DNA of 64,000 nucleotides from Pseudobutyrivibrio ruminis CF1b (GTDB taxonomy: Bacteria; Bacillota; Clostridia; Lachnospirales; Lachnospiraceae). Positions 15,332 through 23,114 of the stretch are shown one piece after another. Location of the stretch: assembly GCF_000424005.1 (NCBI RefSeq), contig NZ_AUJB01000008.1:62001-126000 (forward strand), written 5' to 3'. The notes below the pieces were generated by a model. It ran no database searches. It was not told the DNA's origin and worked only from the letters and a program-made list of their open reading frames with translations. Position 1 is the stretch's first letter. Every line of letters starts with the position of its first letter. The position numbers and the translations under genes were made by a program.

Positions 15332-16600
15332 ATGTCAAGAGCAATAACAAGAGAAGAATTGTACAGGGAAATTGAGCTTGGTAACCAGATTTCAAGTGAG
15401 GGCATCTATATTAGTCCGGAAGTAATTGCAACACTTGATTTTGAAAATGAAATTCAGGAACAGGTGCGAACATGTTTTGATATGAATCATGAAACCTATA
15501 CCAAGACAAAGCTGCCAACATCTGTAAGATTATCTAGCAATTTCAGAGTAGGGCTACCTTACAAACACAATTCGAGATTTTCTATTCAGCATGAGAATGG
15601 GAAATATTATCTTTTGGAAAAGGGCAATCAGCTTGATGAAATTACATTTGTTGAGAAGCCTAAATTTCACAATTTTAAAACATCAGATGGCATTCCAATG
15701 AAGACCATTGCTGCTGATGTTGGAAAATCCAAAATTTCTGTTGCCTACAGTAACGAGTGTGCATTAAAGGATAAGGGATTGGATTGTAAATTCTGCAACA
15801 TTAACGCTACTAAGAGCCGTTTTGCAGATTTGCAGGGAATATCATGGAAAACACCTGTACAGATTGCGGAAACATATGCAAAGGCAAGAGAAGAAGGATA
15901 TCAGGCTATTACCATTACAGGTGGATTTATTCCAGAGCGACGTGAGGTAGAGTATTACATCGATGTTGCTGAGGCTATTCAGGATTATACAGGTCTAAAG
16001 GAATTTGGAGGTGCAGCTTGTGTTGGTGCTCCAGCAGATTTATCTGTAATAGAGAAATATAAGGAAGCTGGTTACAGTGCAATTTCATCCAACATGGAGG
16101 TGTGGGATGAGAATATCTTCAAGACAATTTGCCCTGGCAAGGAACAAATCTGTGGCGGTAGACAAAATTGGATAAATGCCCTAAAGCATGAGGTTGAAGT
16201 ATTTGGAAGAGGAAATGTTCGCTCATTCTTTGTGGCTGGAATTGAACCTAAATCAACACTACTTGAAGGTATTGAATATTTGACAGAACTTGGTGTTGTA
16301 GCAATTCCACTTCATTGGCTGCCTAATCCTGGCTCAGAGCTTGAGGGACATAGAGCTCCAGATCCAGACTGGTATTTAGATTTATATCAAAAGACATACA
16401 CGCTTCTCAGAAAAAATGGAATCACTCATAGAGATTTATATAGCTCAGTTAATGGAGAAAACAGTATCTTTGATAACTTCTATGATTTGGATGGAGATCA
16501 TCTTGATATTCCAAGGCATGAGGAGGACAGAGTTCACTTTGTGAATGAAGGCAATACGGTAGAGAATATAGACACCATTAAGGAAATAAAAACAGCATAG
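15332..16600 (+). CDS. Radical SAM protein, CX8CX2C motif (paralog 2)
   Basis: A 422-residue near-twin of the 8531 product: same length, same Cys143/Cys152/Cys155 spacing and long identical stretches around the cluster motif and in the C-terminal half. Differences are spread through the N-terminal 100 residues and the last 25. Together with the following CUGAC leader and substrate-binding protein it forms a duplicated cassette. Conservation of both copies argues that each is used, perhaps for different substrates or growth states. Confidence 0.88.
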   Translation: MSRAITREELYREIELGNQISSEGIYISPEVIATLDFENEIQEQVRTCFDMNHETYTKTKLPTSVRLSSNFRVGLPYKHNSRFSIQHENGKYYLLEKGNQLDEITFVEKPKFHNFKTSDGIPMKTIAADVGKSKISVAYSNECALKDKGLDCKFCNINATKSRFADLQGISWKTPVQIAETYAKAREEGYQAITITGGFIPERREVEYYIDVAEAIQDYTGLKEFGGAACVGAPADLSVIEKYKEAGYSAISSNMEVWDENIFKTICPGKEQICGGRQNWINALKHEVEVFGRGNVRSFFVAGIEPKSTLLEGIEYLTELGVVAIPLHWLPNPGSELEGHRAPDPDWYLDLYQKTYTLLRKNGITHRDLYSSVNGENSIFDNFYDLDGDHLDIPRHEEDRVHFVNEGNTVENIDTIKEIKTA

Positions 16601-16601
16601 G

Positions 16602-16650
16602 CTGACCAAAAAGACTGGAGGCTTTCTTTTTTGAAAAGAAGGTCTCCTTT
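16602..16650 (+). promoter_or_regulatory. CUGAC-hairpin-terminator leader, copy D
   Basis: CTGAC at 16602-16606 directly follows the radical SAM stop. A CCA/TGG stem with a 7-nt loop is the shortest first hairpin of the four copies. The terminator stem pairs GAGGCTTTCTTTT with AAAAGAAGGTCTC (G-U pairs included) and is followed by CTTTTA. The position relative to its flanking genes mirrors copy B. Confidence 0.6.
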
Positions 16651-16668
16651 TATATTAGGAGGTATGGT

Positions 16669-17757
16669 ATGAAAAAGAATTACTTGAAGAAAATACTTGC
16701 AGTGACAATGACTATTGCAATTAGTGCAGGATTTGCAGGTTGTGGCAACGAAGGTGTGGATACTATTGAGGCAGGTTCTGCTTTGAAAAATGAAGTGAAT
16801 GAAGAAGCAAGCATTGATGCAGACTCATTTAATATAGATGATGTGGGCGAAATTACACTTAGGGTTGGAGTATGCTCAGGAGATCCTAATCAATATCTAA
16901 AAGTTTTAGATAATCATACTAATTTCTTAAAAGACAGGGGGATTAATTTAGAGACTACTGAATTTGCAGCAGGAATAAATACTATTGATGCTATTACAAT
17001 CGACCAGCTGGATATAGGTAATTTTGCAGATTATGCGGGTATTAATAGAATTGGTAATACATTGGCTGATACAGATTTAAGAGCTTTTACTATGACAGGT
17101 ATCAATAAAAATTTCGTTTTGTATGTCAATCCCGAGCACATAAAAACAGCCAAAGATTTAGAGGGGGCAGTTCTTATTTCACATGCAGGTGTTGTCGTTG
17201 AATACGATTATGGTAAATTGGCTGAGACATATGATTTGGATCCAGACAAACTGGAATATACAAATGTATCGAGTCCTCAGGAGGCACTTGCTCTTGCAAT
17301 ATCAAATTCAGGTGATGCTTATTGGGCTGGGAAACAGGTTCAACCAAAATTTGAAGAGGCTGGTTGGGTACCATTCACAAGTATAGTGGATGTAGGGGCT
17401 CCAATGTATGGCTTCCTTGTAGCAAATAATAAGTTCCTTGAGGAGCATAAGGCAGAGGTGGCAAAATATTTGGCAGTCAGTGAAGAAGGATTTGCATATA
17501 TAACAGAACATTTAGATGAATTTGCAGGATGGGTAGAGGCAGACCTTGGTCTTAGAAAGGACTTAGTAATCTCGGGATGGCAGGAAAGCACCCATGATTA
17601 TGGATTTCCGCAGGAGGCATATGAGGATTTGTACAGTGTTGAAGAATGGTGCTACAAAAATGGAAATTTCCCAACACAGTACGACCCAGCAGATTTCATC
17701 AACACCGATGCGCTAGCTTTATATAAGCCAGATGCTGTTACCTGGGAGAGAAAATAA
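16669..17757 (+). CDS. ABC transporter substrate-binding lipoprotein, SsuA/TauA/NMT1 type (2)
   Basis: A 362-residue paralog of the 9865 product with the same length and lipobox Cys25 (GFAGC). The binding-site region differs: NSGDGNQ is CSGDPNQ here, and the ATIRKSN stretch of copy 1 is replaced. The ligand specificity may therefore have shifted. No permease or ATPase follows, so it probably docks on the transporter encoded at 10963-12651. It is the last gene of the nitrogenase-like block; a structured RNA and terminator follow. Confidence 0.88.
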   Translation: MKKNYLKKILAVTMTIAISAGFAGCGNEGVDTIEAGSALKNEVNEEASIDADSFNIDDVGEITLRVGVCSGDPNQYLKVLDNHTNFLKDRGINLETTEFAAGINTIDAITIDQLDIGNFADYAGINRIGNTLADTDLRAFTMTGINKNFVLYVNPEHIKTAKDLEGAVLISHAGVVVEYDYGKLAETYDLDPDKLEYTNVSSPQEALALAISNSGDAYWAGKQVQPKFEEAGWVPFTSIVDVGAPMYGFLVANNKFLEEHKAEVAKYLAVSEEGFAYITEHLDEFAGWVEADLGLRKDLVISGWQESTHDYGFPQEAYEDLYSVEEWCYKNGNFPTQYDPADFINTDALALYKPDAVTWERK

Positions 17758-17793
17758 TATTAAAGTAGAATAATCGTTGAAACTATCAGCGAA

Positions 17794-17843
17794 TTATCGC
17801 AAGAAGCCCTTGGAGGCCGCATACATTCGTTGGTCTGCGATAA
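17794..17843 (+). ncRNA. Candidate structured RNA at operon end
   Basis: An 8-bp closing stem TTATCGCA (17794-17801) / TGCGATAA (17836-17843) encloses further pairings such as GGCC/GGTC. The nine bases AAGAAGCCC occur twice (17801-17809 and 17849-17857) and both can pair with GGGCTTCTT (17879-17887), so two mutually exclusive folds are possible. It could be an attenuator, a processed 3' UTR small RNA or merely a decayed duplicated terminator arm. Confidence 0.4.
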
Positions 17844-17848
17844 ATAGA

Positions 17849-17890
17849 AAGAAGCCCCAATTGCTTACAAAGCAAAGCGGGCTTCTTTAT
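17849..17890 (+). terminator. Intrinsic terminator of the nitrogenase-like block
   Basis: AAGAAGCCC (17849-17857) pairs with GGGCTTCTT (17879-17887), with an inner TTGCTT/AAGCAA hairpin, followed by TATTATTT. Between here and 18008 nothing but the stem-loop repeat at 17948 is apparent. Confidence 0.8.
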
Positions 17891-17947
17891 TATTTAAATT
17901 CTTTAAAGTGTTTTTTAACATCAGATGCACTAATCCATCCTCCCTGG

Positions 17948-17975
17948 ACCAGCTATAGATTCAGTTTATAGCTGG
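17948..17975. repeat. AGCTATAAA-type stem-loop, copy 2
   Basis: CCAGCTATA (17949-17957) pairs with TATAGCTGG (17967-17975), followed by CTATTATTTTG. This copy has no Rrf2 promoter after it and separates the nitrogenase-like block from the toxin-antitoxin genes. Confidence 0.7.
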
Positions 17976-18007
17976 CTATTATTTTGCAAATATAGTAGAA
18001 AACTTTT

Positions 18008-18047
18008 TTGATATGATATATAATATCGATAGGTTATATCATATCAA
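18008..18047 (+). promoter_or_regulatory. Palindromic operator/promoter of the HTH-MNT antitoxin
   Basis: TTGATATGATATA (18008-18020) and TATATCATATCAA (18035-18047) form a perfect 13-bp inverted repeat around a TATAAT at 18019-18024. It ends at the ribosome binding site of the HTH gene, so it is the probable autoregulatory site. No convincing -35 box was seen. Confidence 0.65.
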
Positions 18048-18057
18048 GGAGGGTATT

Positions 18058-18666
18058 ATGAGTGTAGAGTCTGAATTTGAATATGAAAAACAACAGATAG
18101 CTAATATGGTCAAAAGATTGAGGGCATATGCAAATCTATCTCAGCGTGATTTATCTAAAATTACTGGTATTAGTCAGGCTGATATAAGCAAGTTGGAGCG
18201 TGGGCTTGGAAATCCTTCTCTCAATACAATATCTCGAATTATGTCTGCTACAGGTACCAGCCTAAATATGAACTATACCGTGCTTAATATTGATGGTCAG
18301 GATACGAAGGCAGAGATATGGCCAGATTTAAGTAAGCATGTGATAGATGTAGCTAAAGAATCATCCGAACTGATTGTAGATCAAATTGGAGATGAAGTTG
18401 CACAGGTTGTACTTTTTGGTTCTTGCGCAAGGGGTGAGAATAGTGAGGATTCCGATATGGATATTGCAGCTTTAGTTAACTGCGAAAGAGAAGATATAAG
18501 TCGTTTTACTGATATATTTGCACAGATTGGTGCTGATATGATGGATAAGTATCAGGAGCTGGTTAATATTGTTGCAATCCCTTTTAATGAGTATATCAGT
18601 AAGAAATCCTGGTATCCTTTTTATAAAAATATAGAAGATGAGGGAATTGTGTTATATGCAAAATAG
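18058..18666 (+). CDS. XRE helix-turn-helix/MNT nucleotidyltransferase fusion (antitoxin)
   Basis: A 202-residue protein with two domains: an XRE-type HTH (about residues 16-70, LSQRDLSKITGISQADISKLERG region by its ends LSQRDL and KLERG) and a minimal nucleotidyltransferase with GS-x10-DxD (GSCARGENSEDSDMD). ATG 18058 follows AAGGAGGG; a longer frame to 18013 runs through the operator and was rejected. In HEPN-MNT modules the MNT protein modifies its HEPN partner with AMP and so neutralises it. Here DNA binding and that activity are fused, and the palindrome upstream suggests autoregulation. It overlaps the HEPN gene by 11 nt. Confidence 0.82.
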   Translation: MSVESEFEYEKQQIANMVKRLRAYANLSQRDLSKITGISQADISKLERGLGNPSLNTISRIMSATGTSLNMNYTVLNIDGQDTKAEIWPDLSKHVIDVAKESSELIVDQIGDEVAQVVLFGSCARGENSEDSDMDIAALVNCEREDISRFTDIFAQIGADMMDKYQELVNIVAIPFNEYISKKSWYPFYKNIEDEGIVLYAK

Positions 18667-19057
18667 TGAGTTTCAGGCATTGGCTATGGTTAGATTGGAA
18701 AGAGCAAAAGAACTCATGTTAGAAGCTGAGACTTTGTTGAATGATGAGCATTATAAATCTGCAAATAACAGAGCTTATTATTCTGTAGAAAAATCTATAA
18801 CAGCCTTATTAGCAATGGATGAAGTTATGACGAAAACACATAAAGGTTGTTTACTTTTATTTAATAAACTTTATATAAGGGAAGGTAAGGGAGAATTTTC
18901 GCAGGAGGATTATAAACAAGCGGCTAAGGCAGAAGAAATTAGGAGTGCGTCAGATTATGATGATTTCTATATCGCAAACAAAATTGAAACAAAAGAGCTT
19001 GTGGATTTTTCAAAGAGCTTTTATGAAAAAGTAGAAAAGTATATACAGAGCAAATAG
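18656..19057 (+). CDS. HEPN domain protein (toxin of HEPN-MNT pair)
   Basis: A 133-residue all-helical HEPN protein (NNRAYYSVEKSITALLA matches the core helix of the family). ATG 18656 is preceded by GAGGGA at a good distance; ATG 18638 is an alternative. The RNase HEPN motif R-x4-6-H is not obvious: the equivalent segment reads RSASDYDDFY, with Asp in place of His, so catalytic activity is uncertain. Typical partner of MNT antitoxins. It has nothing to do with sulfur metabolism by sequence. Confidence 0.75.
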   Translation: MQNSEFQALAMVRLERAKELMLEAETLLNDEHYKSANNRAYYSVEKSITALLAMDEVMTKTHKGCLLLFNKLYIREGKGEFSQEDYKQAAKAEEIRSASDYDDFYIANKIETKELVDFSKSFYEKVEKYIQSK

Positions 19058-19060
19058 AGA

Positions 19061-19093
19061 GAGTCAGCTATAAAACTATTTTATAGCTGGCTC
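19061..19093. repeat. AGCTATAAA-type stem-loop, copy 3
   Basis: GAGTCAGCTATAAAA pairs with TTTTATAGCTGGCTC (one G-U pair), starting 3 nt after the HEPN stop and followed by TCATTTTC. It probably terminates the toxin-antitoxin transcript and lies directly before the Rrf2-type promoter. Confidence 0.75.
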
Positions 19094-19118
19094 TCATTTT
19101 CTTTAGGAGCTAGAAGTA

Positions 19119-19173
19119 TTGATTTTACAAGGGTTTATAGCATATAATCCTACCAACCTAGTAGTTAAGTAGT
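19119..19173 (+). promoter_or_regulatory. Promoter with Rrf2-type operator, sulfate assimilation operon
   Basis: -35 TTGATT (19119-19124), 18-bp spacer, -10 TATAAT (19143-19148), then the operator (19149-19173): CCTAC, CA, ACCTA, G, TAGTT, AA, GTAGT. Sequence and spacing are nearly the same as at 2838 and 27802, including the upstream TTTAGGAGCTAGAAG segment. Confidence 0.75.
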
Positions 19174-19203
19174 TAATAAAAATTTGAAGGAGGAAAATGT
19201 TTT

Positions 19204-20295
19204 ATGAAAAAGAAACTTTTATCGTTGATTTTAATCGCAGCACTTGGAGCTTCGGTTGTAGGTTGTGGAAGCACAAGTAGTGCTTCAGGCATAGATAGTG
19301 AAGAAGTTCCAAAGAGTGCTGGGGAGACAATCGAGCTTACAAACGTTTCTTATGATCCAACAAGAGAGCTTTACGCAGCTTACAACGAGCTTTTTGCAAA
19401 GCACTATGAAGAAGAGTTTGGTCAGAAGGTTGAAATCACACAGTCACACGGTGGTTCTGGTAAGCAGGCACTTGAGGTTGCCAACGGACTTGAGGCAGAT
19501 GTAGTTACGCTTGCACTTGAAGGTGATGTTCAGGTAGTTGCAGATGCAGGACTTATTGATGATGGATTTACATCAGAGTTTGAGCTTGATAGCTCACCTT
19601 ACACATCGACAATCGTATTTCTTGTTCGCTCAGGAAACCCAAAGAAGATTTATGACTGGAACGATTTGATCAGAGAGGACGTGGGAGTAATCACACCAAA
19701 TCCTAAGACATCTGGCGGTGCAATGTGGAATTACCTTTCAGCCTGGTACTATTTCGAGCAGCAGGGTCAGAGTGAGGATGAAATCCTTGATTCAATCAAG
19801 AAGCTTTATGCCAATGTAGTTGTTCTCGATTCTGGTGCAAGAGGTGCAACAACATCCTTTGTTGAAAATAAGCAGGGCGATGTTCTTATTGCCTGGGAGA
19901 ATGAAGCATTCCTTTCACTTCAGGAGTATCCAGGAGAGTACGAGATTGTAGTTCCTTCAGTATCAATCCTTTGCCAGCCAACAGTAGCTGTAGTAGATGA
20001 AGTTGCAAAAAAGCACGGCACAGCAGATGTAGCTAAGGAATACTTAGGATATTTGTATTCAGATGAAGCACAGGAAATTGAGGCACAGAACTTCTACAGA
20101 CCTAGCACAAAGTCAATCTATGACAAGTATGTATTTACAGCTGATTCAAACACTATCACAGAGATTCCAGCTGATGGAAAGTGGATTAATGACAACGTAA
20201 ATCTTACAGATATCAATCACTTCGGTGGCTGGGCACAGGCACGTGCTACACACTTTGCAGATGGTGCAAATTTCGACAGCATTTACGAGCAGTAA
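19204..20295 (+). CDS. sbp: Sulfate/thiosulfate ABC transporter substrate-binding lipoprotein
   Basis: A 363-residue lipoprotein with lipobox Cys21 (SVVGC). Sulfate-binding signatures follow: NVSYDPTRELY, QSHGGSGKQA and PKTSGGAMWNYL, with the Ser/Gly-rich loops that grip the desolvated oxyanion in CysP/Sbp. It is the first gene of a continuous run through permeases, ATPase, AprAB and CysDN, so sulfate (and possibly thiosulfate) is the substrate. The hairpin at 20302 after the stop probably lowers expression of the downstream permeases relative to this protein. Confidence 0.94.
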   Translation: MKKKLLSLILIAALGASVVGCGSTSSASGIDSEEVPKSAGETIELTNVSYDPTRELYAAYNELFAKHYEEEFGQKVEITQSHGGSGKQALEVANGLEADVVTLALEGDVQVVADAGLIDDGFTSEFELDSSPYTSTIVFLVRSGNPKKIYDWNDLIREDVGVITPNPKTSGGAMWNYLSAWYYFEQQGQSEDEILDSIKKLYANVVVLDSGARGATTSFVENKQGDVLIAWENEAFLSLQEYPGEYEIVVPSVSILCQPTVAVVDEVAKKHGTADVAKEYLGYLYSDEAQEIEAQNFYRPSTKSIYDKYVFTADSNTITEIPADGKWINDNVNLTDINHFGGWAQARATHFADGANFDSIYEQ

Positions 20296-20301
20296 AAATA
20301 A

Positions 20302-20329
20302 ATTGGAATGGGGGCAACTCCATTCCAAT
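20302..20329 (+). promoter_or_regulatory. Intercistronic stem-loop
   Basis: ATTGGAATGG pairs with CCATTCCAAT, followed by ATTTT only. It is a weak terminator or mRNA stabiliser between the abundant binding protein and the permeases. Confidence 0.6.
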
Positions 20330-20346
20330 ATTTTGCAGAGAGGATT

Positions 20347-21186
20347 ATGACTATGAATAAAAGAAGAAGTATAATACCAGGCTTTGGAATTTCAATGGGA
20401 ATAACAATTACGATACTAAGCATCATTGTGTTGATTCCACTTTGTTCTCTTGTAGTCTTTTCTGCAAAATTAAGTTTTTCAGAATTCGTATATACGGTAA
20501 CAAGACCAAGAGTTTTATCTGGATATTTCGTATCTATCTCCACAGCCTTTGTTGCTTCGCTAATCAATGTGGTAATGGGGCTTATCCTGGCTTGGATATT
20601 AGTAAGATATGACTTCAAAGGAAAAAGATTTATAGATGGAATCATAGAGCTTCCATTTGCTCTGCCAACAGCAGTTGCAGGTATTTCACTTACACATCTG
20701 ACCACTACAAACGGATGGGTGGGACAGATTTTCTACAATCTTTTTGGAATCAGAATAGCTTACACAAGAATTGGTATTACAGTAGCCCTTGTCTTTATTG
20801 GCATCCCATTCGTAGTACGAAGCGTGCAGCCAGTTTTGGAAAAAATAGATATTCAGTACGAGGAGGCTGCTTTTATTTTAGGCGCTGATGCCAAGACTAC
20901 CTTTAGAAAAGTAATCTTTCCGGAAATATTACCGGCGATTATTTCAGGATTCACTTTAGCATTTGCTAGATCAATCGGTGAGTATGGAAGCGTAGTTTTC
21001 ATCGCCGGAAATACTCCATATGAAACAGAGATTGCACCACTACTTATCATGTCAGAGCTTCAGGAATACGATTACTCAGCGGCAACCTCCATCGCTCTTG
21101 TAATGCTTGGTATAGCCATTGTGATTTTGTCAGTAAATGCACTGGCACAAAGCATTGTTTCAAAGAGAGTTAATGGAAAGGCATAG
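20347..21186 (+). CDS. cysT: Sulfate ABC transporter permease CysT
   Basis: A membrane subunit of about 279 residues with six hydrophobic helices and the EAA motif (YEEAAFILGADAKTTFRKVIFP by its ends: YEEAAFILGAD and FRKVIFP). The start is ambiguous: AGAGAGGA allows ATG 20347 or 20353; upstream in-frame ATG 20308 lies in the stem-loop. It pairs with CysW encoded 11 nt downstream to form the channel. Confidence 0.93.
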   Translation: MTMNKRRSIIPGFGISMGITITILSIIVLIPLCSLVVFSAKLSFSEFVYTVTRPRVLSGYFVSISTAFVASLINVVMGLILAWILVRYDFKGKRFIDGIIELPFALPTAVAGISLTHLTTTNGWVGQIFYNLFGIRIAYTRIGITVALVFIGIPFVVRSVQPVLEKIDIQYEEAAFILGADAKTTFRKVIFPEILPAIISGFTLAFARSIGEYGSVVFIAGNTPYETEIAPLLIMSELQEYDYSAATSIALVMLGIAIVILSVNALAQSIVSKRVNGKA

Positions 21187-21197
21187 GAGAAGAGATT

Positions 21198-22028
21198 ATG
21201 AATCTAAGAAGAGAGAATAAGGTTTTAAAATATGTTCTAATCACAATCAGTTTTATTTTCCTGGGAGTGTTTCTTTTACTTCCTCTTATATATATCGTAA
21301 TTACGGCGCTAAAGGACGGAATCTCAGGATATATAAATGCAGTTACAGATGAATATGCCATCAAGGCAGCCCTTTTGACAATCGAGGCAACCGTATTTGC
21401 GGTTATTGTAAATACGATATTTGGAATTGCTGCAGCATGGCTAATTACAAAGTATGCATTTAAGGGCAAGAAGCTATTATCTACTTTTATAGATTTGCCA
21501 GTTACAGTTTCACCAATTATAGCAGGTCTTATATATGTACTTACCTTTGGACGACAGAGCAGTCTATATCCAATTTTAGATTCCTATGGAATTCAAATTA
21601 TATTTGCTGTTCCGGGAATCGTTTTAGCTACAATCTTTGTCACATTTCCATTTATTTCAAGAGAGCTTATACCAGTGCTTACAGCTCAGGGAACGGATGA
21701 AGAAGAGGCAGCAGCCATCATGGGAGCAGGTACAGCCACTATTTTTAGAAAGGTAACCTTTCCACATATCAAATGGGCTTTGCTTTATGGAATAGTGCTT
21801 TGTACAGCAAGAGCCATGGGAGAATTTGGCGCAGTATCAGTTTTATCAGGACATCTTAGAGGCAAGACAAACACATTGCCACTTTATATAGAGCTTTTGT
21901 ATCAGGGCTATGATTTCACTGGGGCATTTGCAGCATCTTCTATTTTGGTAGTGCTGGCAATTGTTGTTTTGATACTGAGACTGGTAATTGAAAAACGCGG
22001 ACAAAAGGAACTTGATTTAAATAAGTAA
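21198..22028 (+). CDS. cysW: Sulfate ABC transporter permease CysW
   Basis: A 276-residue membrane protein, second half of the sulfate channel, with an EAA loop (EEEAAAIMGAGTATIFRKVTFP by its ends: EEEAAAIMGAG and FRKVTFP) and the RAMGEFGAVSVLSGH segment that is characteristic of CysW. An AGGAGAAG site precedes the ATG. Gene order sbp-cysT-cysW-cysA is standard. Confidence 0.94.
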   Translation: MNLRRENKVLKYVLITISFIFLGVFLLLPLIYIVITALKDGISGYINAVTDEYAIKAALLTIEATVFAVIVNTIFGIAAAWLITKYAFKGKKLLSTFIDLPVTVSPIIAGLIYVLTFGRQSSLYPILDSYGIQIIFAVPGIVLATIFVTFPFISRELIPVLTAQGTDEEEAAAIMGAGTATIFRKVTFPHIKWALLYGIVLCTARAMGEFGAVSVLSGHLRGKTNTLPLYIELLYQGYDFTGAFAASSILVVLAIVVLILRLVIEKRGQKELDLNK

Positions 22029-22042
22029 AAGGGGTGAATAAT

Positions 22043-23104
22043 ATGGCTTACGTTGAGCTTCATGATATTAATAAGCATTTCAAAAAATTCCACGCATCAA
22101 AGGACATCAATATTTCTATTGAGAAGGGCAAACTGGTGGCTCTTCTTGGACCATCGGGAAGTGGAAAGACCACTATTCTTCGAATGATTGCAGGCTTAGA
22201 GCAGCCTGATTCCGGAGAGATTATTATCGATGGAAAGGTGGTTAACAATATCCCAGGAAGTGAGCGAGGAATAGGATTCGTATTTCAGAATTATGCATTA
22301 TTTAGATACATGACTGTGTACGACAATATTGCATTTGGTCTTCGTGTGAAGAATGTGCCAGAGGACAAGATTAAGGCACGTGTTACAGAGCTGCTTTCAC
22401 TTATCAACTGCGAGGGACTAGAGAAGAGATATCCGAGCCAGTTGTCAGGAGGACAAAGGCAAAGAGTAGCCTTTGCAAGAGCTCTTGCTCCAAATCCACA
22501 GATTCTTCTTTTGGATGAGCCTTTTGCGGCTATCGATGCAAAGGTACGCTTAGAGCTCAGAACCTGGCTTAGACAGATGATTACAAAGCTAAATATCACA
22601 AGTATCTTTGTAACTCACGATCAGGATGAGGCCATCGAGGTGGCAGACGAAATCATTGTTACTAATCAGGGAAAGGTGGAGCAGTCCGGAACTCCTCAGG
22701 AGCTTTATAAGAACCCGGCCACACCATTTGTGGCACAGTTTATTGGAAATTCTGTAGCGGTAGAAAACTATCAGGAGTTTAGATATTTCAACAGAAAGGG
22801 AGAGGGTACAAAGGCATATATTCGTCCTGAGTTTGTAAGCGTATTTAAGAAGGGCGAAAGCGTTCAGTTTGCAAATTCTGCTGAGGAAGCTGTTGTTGAA
22901 GACATTATCTTTAGAGGCAGCAGTCTTGAAATAAAGGCGAGACTTCACGGAAATCTTATCTCTGCAAGCAGAAGTATAAACGAGCCTGAAATCAAGGTTG
23001 GAGAGACTGTTGATTTGTTTATTTACCGACTTTATATCGTGTCAGAGGATGAGGTATTCCTGGCAACTAACAGCTCACTTGCAGAAGAAGACGTTGTAAT
23101 TTAA
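22043..23104 (+). CDS. cysA: Sulfate ABC transporter ATPase CysA
   Basis: A 353-residue ATPase. Walker A is GPSGSGKTT, signature LSGGQRQR, Walker B ILLLDEPFAAID and H-loop VTHDQDEA. A C-terminal regulatory TOBE-like domain occupies about residues 240-340. ATG 22043 has AAAAGGGG 8 nt upstream; GTG 22034 overlaps that site and was rejected. It energises the CysTW importer. Confidence 0.95.
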   Translation: MAYVELHDINKHFKKFHASKDINISIEKGKLVALLGPSGSGKTTILRMIAGLEQPDSGEIIIDGKVVNNIPGSERGIGFVFQNYALFRYMTVYDNIAFGLRVKNVPEDKIKARVTELLSLINCEGLEKRYPSQLSGGQRQRVAFARALAPNPQILLLDEPFAAIDAKVRLELRTWLRQMITKLNITSIFVTHDQDEAIEVADEIIVTNQGKVEQSGTPQELYKNPATPFVAQFIGNSVAVENYQEFRYFNRKGEGTKAYIRPEFVSVFKKGESVQFANSAEEAVVEDIIFRGSSLEIKARLHGNLISASRSINEPEIKVGETVDLFIYRLYIVSEDEVFLATNSSLAEEDVVI

Positions 23105-23114
23105 GGATGTTTGA

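Noticed and set aside
17777-17971. 64-codon ORF after the second lipoprotein
   Set aside because: It runs through the structured RNA and terminator, has no ribosome binding site and no recognisable composition.
18638-18655. Upstream start of the HEPN gene at 18638
   Set aside because: ATG 18656 has the better-spaced GAGGGA site; the earlier start adds six residues without homology, although it cannot be excluded.
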